Shown in pieces: positions 26,681-35,756 of a stretch of 64,000 nucleotides of DNA. The notes beneath the pieces are model-generated. The model saw nothing but the letters and a program-made list of their open reading frames with translations. It ran no database searches and was not told the DNA's origin. Source of the DNA: Ferdinandcohnia humi_A (GTDB lineage Bacteria; Bacillota; Bacilli; Bacillales; Bacillaceae_L); NCBI GenBank assembly GCA_047608075.1, contig JBLKRX010000010.1:1-64000 (forward strand), written 5' to 3'. A program made the position numbers and the translations under genes. Each line of letters opens with the position of its first letter. The stretch's first letter is position 1.

Positions 26681-26920
26681 GTATTATTTATCAATTTTTT
26701 TTGATTTATCATGCAAACAATTTGGATAAAAAAATACCTCAAAGAAATAATCCGGCTGTACAAGTAGGTATATAGCCATTGGCGATTGGGTATAATCACT
26801 CAAATGCCCATTCATTAAATGCTTCATTTTTTCTTGCATTCTCTGTCTGGTTTATATACGAAACTTTCTATTATAATCACGTACAGGGAACGGAAAGTTC
26901 GAAATTACTTTTAAAATATA

Positions 26921-27017
26921 GGTCTTTTCGTAAATTTTATTGTTCTCTTGTACCAGTTTAGTGTTGACTTCTGATAAGGTTTGGTGAATTAAGGCAATTT
27001 ATTTAATTCAATTGGTT
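26921..27017. repeat. Flank of palindromic array 1
   Basis: Holds TTGTACCAGTTTAGT and TTCTGATAAGGTTTGGTGAA. The same segment occurs in inverse orientation next to array 2 at 37364-37462. Confidence 0.75.
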
Positions 27018-27314
27018 TATTCTGACAGCTATGATGAATTGAGAGTAATCGTGTCAGAATGAGGGGTTTATTCTGACAGCTTTGATGAATTCAAGAGTAC
27101 TCGTGTCAGAATGAGGGGTCGATTTTGACAGCTTTGATGAATTCAAGAGTACTCGTGTCAGAATGAGGGTTCTATTCTGACAGCTTTGATGAATCAAGAG
27201 TACTCGTGTCAGAATAAGGGGTCGATTTTGACAGCTTTGATGAATTCAAAAGAACTCGTGTCAGAATCAGTGGTGAATTCTGACAGCTTTGATGTATTTT
27301 AGAGTAATTAGTAA
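27018..27314. repeat. Palindromic tandem array 1 (five units plus a degenerate sixth)
   Basis: Units of 51-52 bases begin at about 27021, 27072, 27124, 27176, 27227 and 27279. Each full unit opens with ATTCTGACAG (or a one-base variant) and closes with TGTCAGAAT, a perfect 9-bp inverted repeat enclosing a GATGAATTCAAGAGTACTCG-like core, followed by a GAGGGG spacer. The sixth unit lacks the closing arm. Confidence 0.9.
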
Positions 27315-27404
27315 AACTGTTCGAAAAATAACAACCTCTCTGAAAACTGCCTAAAATATTGATTGAAATACCAATTTACTATTATACATATACTTTTGAT
27401 AGTT

Positions 27405-28880
27405 TTATTTTACTAATGAAACAAGCCAATCCTTAATATCTAGGGTTCGTAAGTACTTAGGGGTTGAATCCGTACCACAAATAATCATAGATACTAAGGA
27501 ATCTTGCATGTGTAGTCCACCATGACTTGCACCACCTACATGTCTAGGAGAGCCCTCGCCGATGAATTCATAACCAGGTTTTGCACTTACGATAATGTAC
27601 TCACCATCATGGGAGAAAAATGGTGCATATAATCTTGCTAAAGCATCAGGGTAATTGCCATATTTAATTTTATTATTCACTATTTTAAGGTCTAATATTT
27701 GCTGACTTCCCTTGACAAACCACGATTGACCATATTCATCTATATAGTCCCCTTGAGGATGAAAATAAAGATGTCCTTCATGAATCCCAGATGTCACTGT
27801 TATGGTTCTGTCTTTTTTTAATGCAATAACATCAATTCGATTATCCGTTTGTAATATCCTTACTAAAGCATCTAAAGGTACCTTTTGTGAATCGAGGGAA
27901 TAAATAAAAGACATTCTTTCGTTAACACCTAAAACAATTTCATCTTGTGGAGTAATCCCCTTCTTTAACTTGACTATTTTAAATGAGTTTAAAAGCTTTC
28001 GTAGATCAATTAAAGCTTCATTACGATTCTTATCAATCCACGCTTGACCATTATCACCTAAAATAATCCAGATATTATTGGTTAAAGCATCCTCCCATGA
28101 CGCATATTGATTTAGAATTTTTTGTAATTCTTTATCTACATTTTGAATTCCCTTTATATTCGTTCTACCATTTTTATGTACACTTTGGTCCAAATCTGGA
28201 AAATAAGCAATCGTTAAAGGTGGTAATTTGTTTTGACTTATCAGATAGATTAGTTCATTTACAGAAAATTGATCGTTAAATCCATACTTTTGCCAAAAGT
28301 AAGAATTCCTTTTTAAAGGGTTAAGTCTGTGCGTTGCTCCATATGAAAATAAATCAGGTGAATACGACTTTACTGTCCTCGTTATCCCTGTAAATAACGA
28401 TACGAGAAATGGTATTTTTAATATATTAGGGTTACTTCCCCTATATAAAAGGGCATTTATTGATGCAGTTTGAATTCCCTGTTCATTTAAGGTTTCATGA
28501 ATGGTTTTATATTCTTTACTTAAATGTACATGATTTAAATTAAATAAAATGTCTTCCATCGATTGCTTTAGTCCTAATTTAACGAGTTCTCTAAAATGGC
28601 TTCCGTAATTAACAATTCTTTTTTCTTTTTGGTTATACCATACTAGGCCTGGAACTTTGTGTCTGTCGCAGGAAACACCGGTCAATAACGTACTATCAAC
28701 ATTAACTGACATTGTTGGAAACGGACTAACAAGATTTGAATAGTATTGACCCTTTTCAATAAAAAATTGAAAGGCTGGAGCTTTTCCACTCTTTAACGCA
28801 GCTTCTAAGGAAGAATCCATTAATGTGTCAATAATAAGCATAATTATTTTCTTTTCTTGGAAATGGGCTGATTTCATCAA
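27405..28880 (-). CDS. Alkaline phosphatase superfamily / type I phosphodiesterase
   Basis: 491 residues. Metal and nucleophile sites of the superfamily are visible: IIDTLMD near the N-terminus, the nucleophile in FPTMSVNVDSTLLTGV (Thr in FPT), and the metal histidines of EGHLYFHP and SHGGLHMQ. It hydrolyses phosphomono- or diesters, probably nucleotide or phospholipid-linked. It has no secretion signal. The endonuclease/exonuclease/phosphatase gene lies 46 bases upstream on the same strand, so they probably form a pair. Confidence 0.82.
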   Translation of the reverse strand: MMKSAHFQEKKIIMLIIDTLMDSSLEAALKSGKAPAFQFFIEKGQYYSNLVSPFPTMSVNVDSTLLTGVSCDRHKVPGLVWYNQKEKRIVNYGSHFRELVKLGLKQSMEDILFNLNHVHLSKEYKTIHETLNEQGIQTASINALLYRGSNPNILKIPFLVSLFTGITRTVKSYSPDLFSYGATHRLNPLKRNSYFWQKYGFNDQFSVNELIYLISQNKLPPLTIAYFPDLDQSVHKNGRTNIKGIQNVDKELQKILNQYASWEDALTNNIWIILGDNGQAWIDKNRNEALIDLRKLLNSFKIVKLKKGITPQDEIVLGVNERMSFIYSLDSQKVPLDALVRILQTDNRIDVIALKKDRTITVTSGIHEGHLYFHPQGDYIDEYGQSWFVKGSQQILDLKIVNNKIKYGNYPDALARLYAPFFSHDGEYIIVSAKPGYEFIGEGSPRHVGGASHGGLHMQDSLVSMIICGTDSTPKYLRTLDIKDWLVSLVK

Positions 28881-28926
28881 TCATTCTCCTTTTCATAGAT
28901 CCTTTATTTTGATTTGCGAAATGTTT

Positions 28927-29655
28927 TTATCTAAACAGCAGTGTTGCTTTTAACGGTAAATGGTCAGATGCTTTTGGAAAATCCGTTATAACCTGTGCAT
29001 CTACAACTTGAAAATGAGGACTAATAAATAGATAGTCCAATCTTAATCTAGGTCGATGGGACGGATAAGTATAGCCTATCCCACTTCCTCCAATTTCCCA
29101 AACATCTTGAAACTTACTCGTTATTGTTCTCCATCCTCTTGAACCAGGTCTCATATTGCAGTCTCCCATGATTACCATTGGATGAGAAAAGTTATGAGAC
29201 TGGTTTACAATAAAATTAGTTTGTTTACGATGAAGAAAAGGATTAAGGCTAAGATGAGTTACAAATATTTGAACAAACTGATTTTTAATTTGAATTGTTG
29301 CATCCAGTAGTGACCTTCCCTCTATTGTGCCGGGGATAAAATTAAATAGATGACTCTTTTCGTTAACTATTGGATAGCGGGATAAAAGCGAGTTTCCATA
29401 TTGTCTTACATGTGTTGAGTTTTTAGATTTTAAGGAAAGAGACGGGCTGAAAGCATGTTCCATATTTAATTTTTTTGCAAGCCAATTAATTTGATCCTTA
29501 TACTGACTCCGTTTAGAAAAATGTTTGTCAACTTCGTTTAGACCAATAATATCTACATTACTTTTTTCAATTACTTCAGCAATTCTAGATAAATCCATTT
29601 GTCTATCATTGCCCTTGCCATGATGTATATTAAATGTCATAACCTTGATTTCCAA
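28927..29655 (-). CDS. Endonuclease/exonuclease/phosphatase family protein
   Basis: 242 residues with the DNase I-like fold: N-terminal MTFNIHHGKG, glutamate of GLNEVDKHFSKRS, VTHLSLNP, MGDCNMRPG and the catalytic SDHLPLKATL. It cleaves phosphodiester bonds in nucleic acid, lipid or sugar phosphate. It lies 46 bases upstream of the phosphodiesterase gene. No export signal. Confidence 0.85.
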   Translation of the reverse strand: MEIKVMTFNIHHGKGNDRQMDLSRIAEVIEKSNVDIIGLNEVDKHFSKRSQYKDQINWLAKKLNMEHAFSPSLSLKSKNSTHVRQYGNSLLSRYPIVNEKSHLFNFIPGTIEGRSLLDATIQIKNQFVQIFVTHLSLNPFLHRKQTNFIVNQSHNFSHPMVIMGDCNMRPGSRGWRTITSKFQDVWEIGGSGIGYTYPSHRPRLRLDYLFISPHFQVVDAQVITDFPKASDHLPLKATLLFR

Positions 29656-30187
29656 TTAACTTATCCTCACATTTTACATTGATTATTTTTACACAAACAC
29701 CCATTTAAGTACTACATATGATGTAGTACTTTTTATAAAATATAATTGGGGCCTTAATAGCCCCTTTTTTGTAACTTTTATAGAAAATGACTCTTACGTG
29801 TATCTAAATTTTCTCCATATCTATAATTTAGACAAATTTACTCATTTTTATTGCTCTCTTTCATATTTTCCAGGAATGGGGATGTTATTTAAATAAAAAC
29901 AAGTTTTAAAATGAAGGATATTAGAAAGATATGTACCGTAAGAAGAAGTAAGAGAAATATTTATAAGTAGACATCATCAACCAATTTAGCAAGGAATAAC
30001 CGAAAAATGGTCTTGGTTTATTTTTTAGTGTGCCAACGTTTATTAATAGGATAAACAGTACAATAATTTGTGGTTAACAACAACTATTATTATAACAACC
30101 CTGTTCATCTCTACTACCAGCCAAAAGGTATCGTATCCGTATACACCTTTTGGTAAAATCTCAATTAAATAAGGTTAAAAACCTTTA
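29656..30187. other. Intergenic region, little supported
   Basis: Contains a hairpin at 29707-29735 and, next to the YjcZ gene, a weak YGYDTFWLVV reading on the minus strand near 30100 that could be a decayed second YjcZ copy. No ORF with a ribosome-binding site. Confidence 0.25.
29707..29735 (+). terminator. Possible terminator
   Basis: AAGTACTACAT / ATGTAGTACTT perfect stem followed by TTTT on the plus strand; on the other strand it would sit upstream of the exonuclease gene. Confidence 0.5.
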
Positions 30188-30292
30188 TTAGTAACCATAA
30201 CTAACGTAGGAAGTCCCTACGATAATTAGTAGGATGAAAAGCACAACAATTAATGCAAAGCCTCCTGAGTACCCGTATCCTCCATCTGACAT
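30188..30292 (-). CDS. YjcZ-family sporulation protein, 34 residues
   Basis: The product MSDGGYGYSGGFALIVVLFI then LLIIVGTSYVSYGY is the classic YjcZ pattern: a Gly/Tyr-rich start, a G-G-F-A-L-I-V-V-L-F-I-L-L-I-I-V-G membrane helix and a Tyr-rich end. These are spore-associated miniproteins. The gene has an AAAAGGAGTG ribosome-binding site and a sigma-K-type promoter about 60 bases upstream, placing expression in the mother cell late in sporulation. Confidence 0.92.
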   Translation of the reverse strand: MSDGGYGYSGGFALIVVLFILLIIVGTSYVSYGY

Positions 30293-30354
30293 TGAAATAT
30301 CACTCCTTTTTTCGATTAATATGAAACAGGAAAATAAATTTCTTATCTCAATCA

Positions 30355-30381
30355 TAAGATATGTGATTGGACCCGGAATGT
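30355..30381 (-). promoter_or_regulatory. Sigma-K-type promoter for the YjcZ gene
   Basis: Minus strand: AC, 16 bases, CATATCTTA, which fits AC-N16/17-CATANNNTA exactly. Confidence 0.65.
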
Positions 30382-30431
30382 ATCAGGCATATTCATTAAA
30401 ATTAGGTAAACACATGAATATAGTTTCATAA

Positions 30432-30978
30432 CCTATACTTACATTCATAAAACAAAATGTGATATATGAATCTATTTAATGATTTAACACCTTTTTGTTC
30501 ACTTCATATCATAAAAATAAACAAGAAAGCTGGTAATTTTTAAAATGGAGATTCCTGTATCAGGTTTATTATTTCAATTCTTAAGAAGGGTTACAAACTT
30601 TATGAATACTTACCTTAACGGGTTATGGTCTGAATTAGAATTTTTTAGAAAGGATATCATTTATCTTCCATGATTCAAAAGTTTAATAAGCAGTTTTGGG
30701 TCGTAGCCTTTTCCCAGCAGCATATAGCTGTCCCTCCTGTCAAAGCATTATTAAAAAGTACTAATTCACTTAATCAAACATTAGAAATTGTAATATTTTA
30801 GTGGGGATTAATCATTGGAAATGCCGCTGGTTGTTAGTATGAGTTGATGTAGGTTCCTATATATACTTAGTTGATTAAATCTAGTTGCGGTTGAAAAAAT
30901 GAAAAATCTAACCTTCACCCCACAATAATATAATGAGGTAAAGAATACAAAACAGTATTAACATTACTAATCTTACAG
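30432..30978. other. Intergenic stretch with only very short ORFs
   Basis: A 20-codon minus-strand ORF (30661-30723, MLLGKGYDPKLLIKLLNHGR) has a good AGGAGGGA site nine bases upstream, but the frame is very short. A plus-strand pair of short frames overlaps at ATGA without a site. Not supported as genes. Confidence 0.25.
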
Positions 30979-31188
30979 TTAGAAAAAGAATAGAGAAGAT
31001 AATAGAATTAAAGATACGATTGTAAAAAATGGGAAAAAGAAACCTCCCCCACCTTCTCCCCTAACATAAACTCCTTGTCGATTAACTCTTGTAATTACAC
31101 CACGGTAAATTCTACCATAGCGATCACGTATTTCAACAGGTTTTCCATAATACCTATATGCTTTGTGATAGTAATACTCAGCTGACAT
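30979..31188 (-). CDS. Small basic, tyrosine-rich protein, probably spore-associated
   Basis: 69 residues: a Tyr/Arg-rich N-terminal part (YYYHKAYRYYGKPVEIRDRY, GRIYRGVITRVNRQGVYVRG) with an OB-like beta pattern, a glycine patch and a hydrophobic C-terminal tail (FFPFFTIVSLILLSSLF). AAAGGAGGGACGTAG precedes the ATG, and a sigma-K-type promoter lies 30-56 bases upstream. Similar short Tyr/Gly-rich proteins occur in spore coats. I do not know a named homologue. Confidence 0.6.
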   Translation of the reverse strand: MSAEYYYHKAYRYYGKPVEIRDRYGRIYRGVITRVNRQGVYVRGEGGGGFFFPFFTIVSLILLSSLFFF

Positions 31189-31217
31189 CTACGTCCCTCC
31201 TTTAAATGTATTTACAC

Positions 31218-31244
31218 TATTTTATGAAAGTTATGGAAAGACGT
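31218..31244 (-). promoter_or_regulatory. Sigma-K-type promoter for the 69-residue gene
   Basis: Minus strand: AC, 16 bases, CATAAAATA, the same spacing as the YjcZ promoter. Confidence 0.6.
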
Positions 31245-31347
31245 ATAGACAAGTTATATAGGTTATTTGTATATTTTTCTCTCCAACATTTAGCTTTTTA
31301 ACAAATTGCATCTGTTTTTCTCATTAGATGATTTCAAAAATATGGTT

Positions 31348-31381
31348 AAGGACCTCTTTCGTCATGAAAAGAGGTCCTTAT
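31348..31381 (-). terminator. Hairpin after the 71-residue gene
   Basis: AAGGACCTCTTT / AAAGAGGTCCTT stem starting just after the stop codon. The T run on the minus strand is poor. Confidence 0.55.
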
Positions 31382-31384
31382 TGA

Positions 31385-31600
31385 TTAAGATTCTTCTAAA
31401 GTTTGTGTTCGAAGTGTGGATTCAACCTGACTTATTAATGCTTGAACTTGGGCAATCTCTTGTGAAGCTTGTTTCAAGGCTTCTCCAGCCAATACTTGGT
31501 TTGCAGATGACTGTTCTATTGCCGATGTAATCATGTCTTTTGCAAGTGAAGATTTAGCTTCTGCTTCTTTTAATTTGTTAGTGTCAATTTGATTTGTCAT
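31385..31600 (-). CDS. Small helical protein of unknown function
   Basis: 71 residues from the ATG at 31600, which has GTGGGAGGTAGTAAA upstream; an earlier frame start lacks a site. The sequence is an alanine/glutamine-rich amphipathic helix throughout (KEAEAKSSLAKDMITSAIEQ; GEALKQASQEIAQVQALISQ). No membrane segment or metal site. Similar short helical proteins in spore-formers are often hypothetical; no specific family recognised. Confidence 0.5.
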   Translation of the reverse strand: MTNQIDTNKLKEAEAKSSLAKDMITSAIEQSSANQVLAGEALKQASQEIAQVQALISQVESTLRTQTLEES

Positions 31601-31774
31601 TTTACTACCTCCCACTTTTTCTTGTTGTTTGAACAACGATTATATTTTACCTATTTCAGCATTTTATATAATAGAATTTATTGTAAAATACTTGATACCT
31701 GTTGAGTTACGGGCATATTGTCTTCTTTCAAAACACACTAATTTCAGCATTTGCTTCAAAAATTTCATATTGAA

Positions 31775-32869
31775 TTAACCAGACATCGGTACTTGAGATA
31801 ATATCCGTCCTTCAATTCGTTCAAAGATGTCATCTAAATTTCGACCTGTAATCGTAAGTCCATGATTTTTAAGTCCAATGATGGCCCTAGATGGATCTTC
31901 TGAGATTCGTACTAAATCCGCTACGACTTTAGCTAGTTGAATCGTTCCACATGGATAGTTGATTTCAGTTGCTTGTACTCCATCTATCCATGCATGTATA
32001 TGTACGATTGCCCCAACCTTTGGATGTTCCTTATAGATCATCCAATGCTCAATCGCATCAACAGAAGCCCTTTTTGGTGTAATATTAGGTGGAACACTGA
32101 TTTCCATCGCGTTTTTATCTGGATTAAAGCCATTTATATATAAAATATCTTGTCCAATTATGCGCATATTGGACTTGTCAATCCCACTTGCACTCATCCA
32201 AAAATTAACTTCATCTTGGCGACTACTAAGATTCCCATAGCTAAGACCGCCTATCCCGTAAAGCTTCTTTAACTGCCTCATATCTCTGGGACTTAAATAG
32301 TTTTCCAATGGGAATGGCGCAGGCAATAAATTCATTTCATCTAATTTTTTACCAGATAAGTACATTTTCTCCGTTATTTCATTACCTTTCCAAAGGTCCA
32401 TATGTAAATTATCGTTAAAATCGTTATTAATAACTAATTGTGCTGAGGCAACTGGTTCTAATCTTTCATAAATATTATTGAAAAACGCCGTTTCACCTTC
32501 GTCCATCTGATACTTCATTTTATAAAAACCTTGTTCGGGTGTAATAAAATATACCTCCGTTTTTTCATCGTTATGTATGATATAAATTAAATGGTTTGCT
32601 AAGGACCTAATTAAGTACGGATAAGCAGATTCAAAGGTATTTACTGTCTCCTCATTTTGTTCTAATATTGATATGACGAATGTAGCCTGTGCTTTTCGAC
32701 GAAACGGGCGCGGTTTATCTTTATCAATTAAATTAAATACAAGCCTAATATCATCTACAGGCTCTTCACAATACTTGTATCCTTCAGTTGAAAATTTTTC
32801 CTTCAAACCTTCTGTAAACCATGAGAGAAATGGGCTCCTTTTGCTACCTGTTATCATAAATACACTCAA
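31775..32869 (-). CDS. Class II aldolase/adducin family protein
   Basis: 364 residues, TTG start 8 bases after AAAGGAGG. The C-terminal half is the class II aldolase/adducin domain: GGLSYGNLSSR, the metal-binding HIHAWIDG and the LKNHGLTITGR tail. The N-terminal 170 residues are an extra domain of unknown role (MITGSKRSPFLSWFTEGLKE; EPVDDIRLVFNLIDKDKPRP). Class II aldolases cleave sugar phosphates, with zinc. No sugar-pathway neighbours, so the substrate is open. Confidence 0.7.
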   Translation of the reverse strand: MSVFMITGSKRSPFLSWFTEGLKEKFSTEGYKYCEEPVDDIRLVFNLIDKDKPRPFRRKAQATFVISILEQNEETVNTFESAYPYLIRSLANHLIYIIHNDEKTEVYFITPEQGFYKMKYQMDEGETAFFNNIYERLEPVASAQLVINNDFNDNLHMDLWKGNEITEKMYLSGKKLDEMNLLPAPFPLENYLSPRDMRQLKKLYGIGGLSYGNLSSRQDEVNFWMSASGIDKSNMRIIGQDILYINGFNPDKNAMEISVPPNITPKRASVDAIEHWMIYKEHPKVGAIVHIHAWIDGVQATEINYPCGTIQLAKVVADLVRISEDPSRAIIGLKNHGLTITGRNLDDIFERIEGRILSQVPMSG

Positions 32870-33432
32870 TTAGAATTCCTCCTTTTTTGAAAACGCCAAA
32901 TTTGTAACATTTGATTATTATTTCATTTTTTCATAAGGTAATTTTTCCCAACAACTATTTATTTATACAAAATTTAGTATTCTATTTTGATGGTAATTAA
33001 CCTGATAAAAAGGGGGCATGCGCTCAATATATAAATTAATGATTAATTGTGGAGTATTAATCGTTAAATTATAAATCATAAAAATGTATTTTATTGATTC
33101 TCTCAGAGGGAATTGGTAATGGTCATTCAAAAGAGAAGCATTGATGTAAGGACTATACCGCCTTCCTCCATCTATAAATACAAATTTTATTGGGACATAT
33201 ACATAAAAAAAACAGTTAATAATCATGGGTAAATGTACGGGATTTGGATTGATTCGTCCACTTGCCTAGATTTATTAGCATGGAAAGATAAAATTCAAGT
33301 TATCATAATTAGAGGGTGCAATGAAAAAATAAAATTTATTACAAGGGGTTGATTTATAAGTCAACCCTACCTTGTTTGGATTGTCTTAATAGTAATCGTT
33401 CCTGAGATTACATCATGAACCTCCTGACTCTA
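32870..33432. other. Intergenic region
   Basis: A minus-strand ORF of 87 codons (32963-33226) has no ribosome-binding site and no recognisable motif, and I do not support it. A terminator for lgt lies at 33346. Confidence 0.3.
33346..33367 (-). terminator. Terminator after lgt
   Basis: GGGTTGA / TCAACCC hairpin, about 70 bases downstream of lgt on the minus strand. Confidence 0.5.
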
Positions 33433-34251
33433 TTACATTCCATTATCTAAATAGCGGATATCTGCATACCCTTTTTTCCGGCGGTACCAAATAATAAGAA
33501 TCGCTGTTAGGATTAGGACGACGGAAATGACTTGGGCCATCCGTAAATATTCTGTTAACATCAGGCTGTCCGTTCTCATTCCTTCTATAAAGAAACGGCC
33601 AAACGAGTAGTATATTATGTATGTTAAAAACAATTCCCCTCGCCTTAAATTTAACCGCCGTAGTAGCATGAGCAAAATAAAACCGACAAAATTCCAAAGT
33701 GATTCATATAAAAATGTAGGATGAAAATACTTCCCCCCAATATACATCTGATTGATAATAAATTGGGGCAAATACAGGTTCTCGAGAAATTCTCTTGTTA
33801 CAGGCCCACCATGTGCCTCCTGATTGATAAAATTTCCCCAGCGCCCTATTGCTTGACTAAGAATCAGGCTTGGAGCAAGAATGTCAGCAAGTTTCCAAAA
33901 AGAAATATTTCGTACTTTCACAAATACTAACATTGTCAAAATCGCTCCAACTAGAACTCCATGAATAGCAAGCCCTCCTTCCCTGATAGCAAAAATCTTG
34001 CTAGGATGCTCGGCATAATATTCCCATTTGAAGATGACGTAATAAATGCGTGCAAATATGAGTGATACGGGAAATCCAATTAATACAAAATCAAGAAAGG
34101 TGTCTTTCCCAATACCACGACGCTCACTTTCACGAACAGCGACCCAAAGACCAAGAATTGCCCCCGAAAGGATAATAATACTGTACCAATAAATATGAAT
34201 ACCACCAATATTGATTGCCACTCGATCAATTGGTGCAATACCTGTTTCCAT
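33433..34251 (-). CDS. lgt: Prolipoprotein diacylglyceryl transferase
   Basis: Transfers diacylglycerol from phosphatidylglycerol to the lipobox cysteine of lipoproteins, in the membrane. 272 residues, about seven membrane segments, with the signature GRWGNFINQEAHGG and the preceding LAIHGVLVG block; the C-terminal FIEGMRTDSLML is also conserved. AGGAG precedes the ATG. Bacillus lgt normally sits next to hprK; here it is isolated, so this may be a second copy. Confidence 0.95.
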   Translation of the reverse strand: METGIAPIDRVAINIGGIHIYWYSIIILSGAILGLWVAVRESERRGIGKDTFLDFVLIGFPVSLIFARIYYVIFKWEYYAEHPSKIFAIREGGLAIHGVLVGAILTMLVFVKVRNISFWKLADILAPSLILSQAIGRWGNFINQEAHGGPVTREFLENLYLPQFIINQMYIGGKYFHPTFLYESLWNFVGFILLMLLRRLNLRRGELFLTYIIYYSFGRFFIEGMRTDSLMLTEYLRMAQVISVVLILTAILIIWYRRKKGYADIRYLDNGM

Positions 34252-34320
34252 AAACCCACTCCTATCCTAATTTATGTTTGAAATGATTTATCCGTTTCTA
34301 ATCAAATAATGGACATTTTG

Positions 34321-35544
34321 TTATGGTTCAAACACAACTTTTATTGCAGAACGATTTCCCTTATATGCTGCTGTTTCAAGTGCACTTCGGTATTTCTCTA
34401 ATGGATATCGGTGAGTAATTAATGGTGATAGATCAACTTTTCCAGCACGTATTAATTCTATTGCAATGTCAAAAGTTCTCATTCTTCTCCCCTGATACAT
34501 TTCTGTACTGTAAGCAAAGCTTCCTATGACTTTTAGCTCATTCAGCCACACTGTCGTCCAATCAATTCCGTCCATTATCCCTGCAAGACCTAAAAGAACA
34601 ACTTTACCGCCGTTTTTTGAAAAACGTAGAGCATCATTAACACTCTGTTTTTTTCCTACACATTCATAGACAATATTAGCTCCTCCCTGAATAACATCAG
34701 AGCCAAAAAGCGGTTTTAACACTTTACTGTCCAGTACCTTTGTTAAATCCTTTACATAATCTGTTTTTCGTAGAAAAATGACTTCATTTGCCCCATATTC
34801 AGAGGCTAATTGGCCTTGAAAAGGATGCTTTACTAGAGAGACTATTTTGCATGGAATGTCTAGTGCTCGAATTGCCGCAATGACACAAATGCCAATCACT
34901 CCTCCCCCAATTACAAGAACGGTGTCATTAGCTGCCGGTGGGTTTCGTAAAACACAATGAAGAGCACAGCTAAAAGGCTCAACCATCACTCCGTTTAAAT
35001 CGTCCACTGCTTCCGGTAGTTTAAATACTTGACTTTTGTGAGCCACCAGATATGAACTCCATCCACCGCCTGTGTCACGACAGGTACCTATAAGTAAACC
35101 TGGTGACAAGTCTCCTTCCGTTTTATGTATACATAAACTAAAATTTCCTTTAATGCATTCAGAACAAGGATTGTTTACTCCTCTCGATGCACATGACAAA
35201 ATAGGGTCAATTACAACCCTATCCCCTACATTAAAATCAGAAACTTGAGACCCTATTTGACTAATTTCTCCTACGATTTCATGTCCGACTGTAAACGGAA
35301 AAGAAACAAATGGAGAAGTTGCTGGGCTATCATTCAAAAATATTAGATTTAGATCGCTACCACAAATGCCACTATACTTTACTTTTACTTTAACCCAGTG
35401 TTCACTTGGAATCTCTGGTTCCGATTGTTCAGAAAATCTAAGACAGGATAGCTTTGATGTCCAATAAATTGAAGGTATAAATTTACCTGCCATTTTACTA
35501 AAAATATACCTGGACAACTGATAATCGAATTGCAAAGCCTTCAA
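34321..35544 (-). CDS. Zinc-dependent alcohol dehydrogenase (MDR family)
   Basis: 407 residues. Catalytic zinc ligands: Cys of GICGSDL and His-Glu of GHEIVGE. Structural zinc cysteines cluster in LSCASRGVNNPCSECIKGNF and SLC. The NAD(P) glycine motif is VIGGGVIGICVIAA. Full medium-chain dehydrogenase layout. It oxidises an alcohol or polyol; the substrate is undetermined. An extra N-terminal stretch of about 30 residues precedes the usual start. No adjacent partner except the divergent lipid kinase. Confidence 0.85.
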   Translation of the reverse strand: MKALQFDYQLSRYIFSKMAGKFIPSIYWTSKLSCLRFSEQSEPEIPSEHWVKVKVKYSGICGSDLNLIFLNDSPATSPFVSFPFTVGHEIVGEISQIGSQVSDFNVGDRVVIDPILSCASRGVNNPCSECIKGNFSLCIHKTEGDLSPGLLIGTCRDTGGGWSSYLVAHKSQVFKLPEAVDDLNGVMVEPFSCALHCVLRNPPAANDTVLVIGGGVIGICVIAAIRALDIPCKIVSLVKHPFQGQLASEYGANEVIFLRKTDYVKDLTKVLDSKVLKPLFGSDVIQGGANIVYECVGKKQSVNDALRFSKNGGKVVLLGLAGIMDGIDWTTVWLNELKVIGSFAYSTEMYQGRRMRTFDIAIELIRAGKVDLSPLITHRYPLEKYRSALETAAYKGNRSAIKVVFEP

Positions 35545-35756
35545 CAGGTATCACCTAGTTTCTTCAACATATTTTTAAAAAATATTTTGTCCTTCGTTAT
35601 ACCTATTTATTCATTTTTTGACAAAATACGGTAAATAATAATTGGATATAAATACAATTGTAAAGAGTAAAAGATAGATAGTTTACCTTTTCAAATTGGT
35701 ATGTTTGTATATCGAGTCTTATAGCAGGAAATAATGGGTATTAAAAAATTGGATAG

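Noticed and set aside
27018..27314. CRISPR array
   Set aside because: The units are themselves palindromic with short, similar spacers, spaced 52 bases without unique spacers, and no cas gene is nearby.
30661..30723. 20-codon ORF with a good ribosome-binding site
   Set aside because: Too short and without family support; listed only as a note.
32963..33226. 87-codon minus-strand ORF
   Set aside because: No ribosome-binding site and no recognisable motif; hydrophobic and asparagine-rich as expected for AT-rich noncoding DNA.
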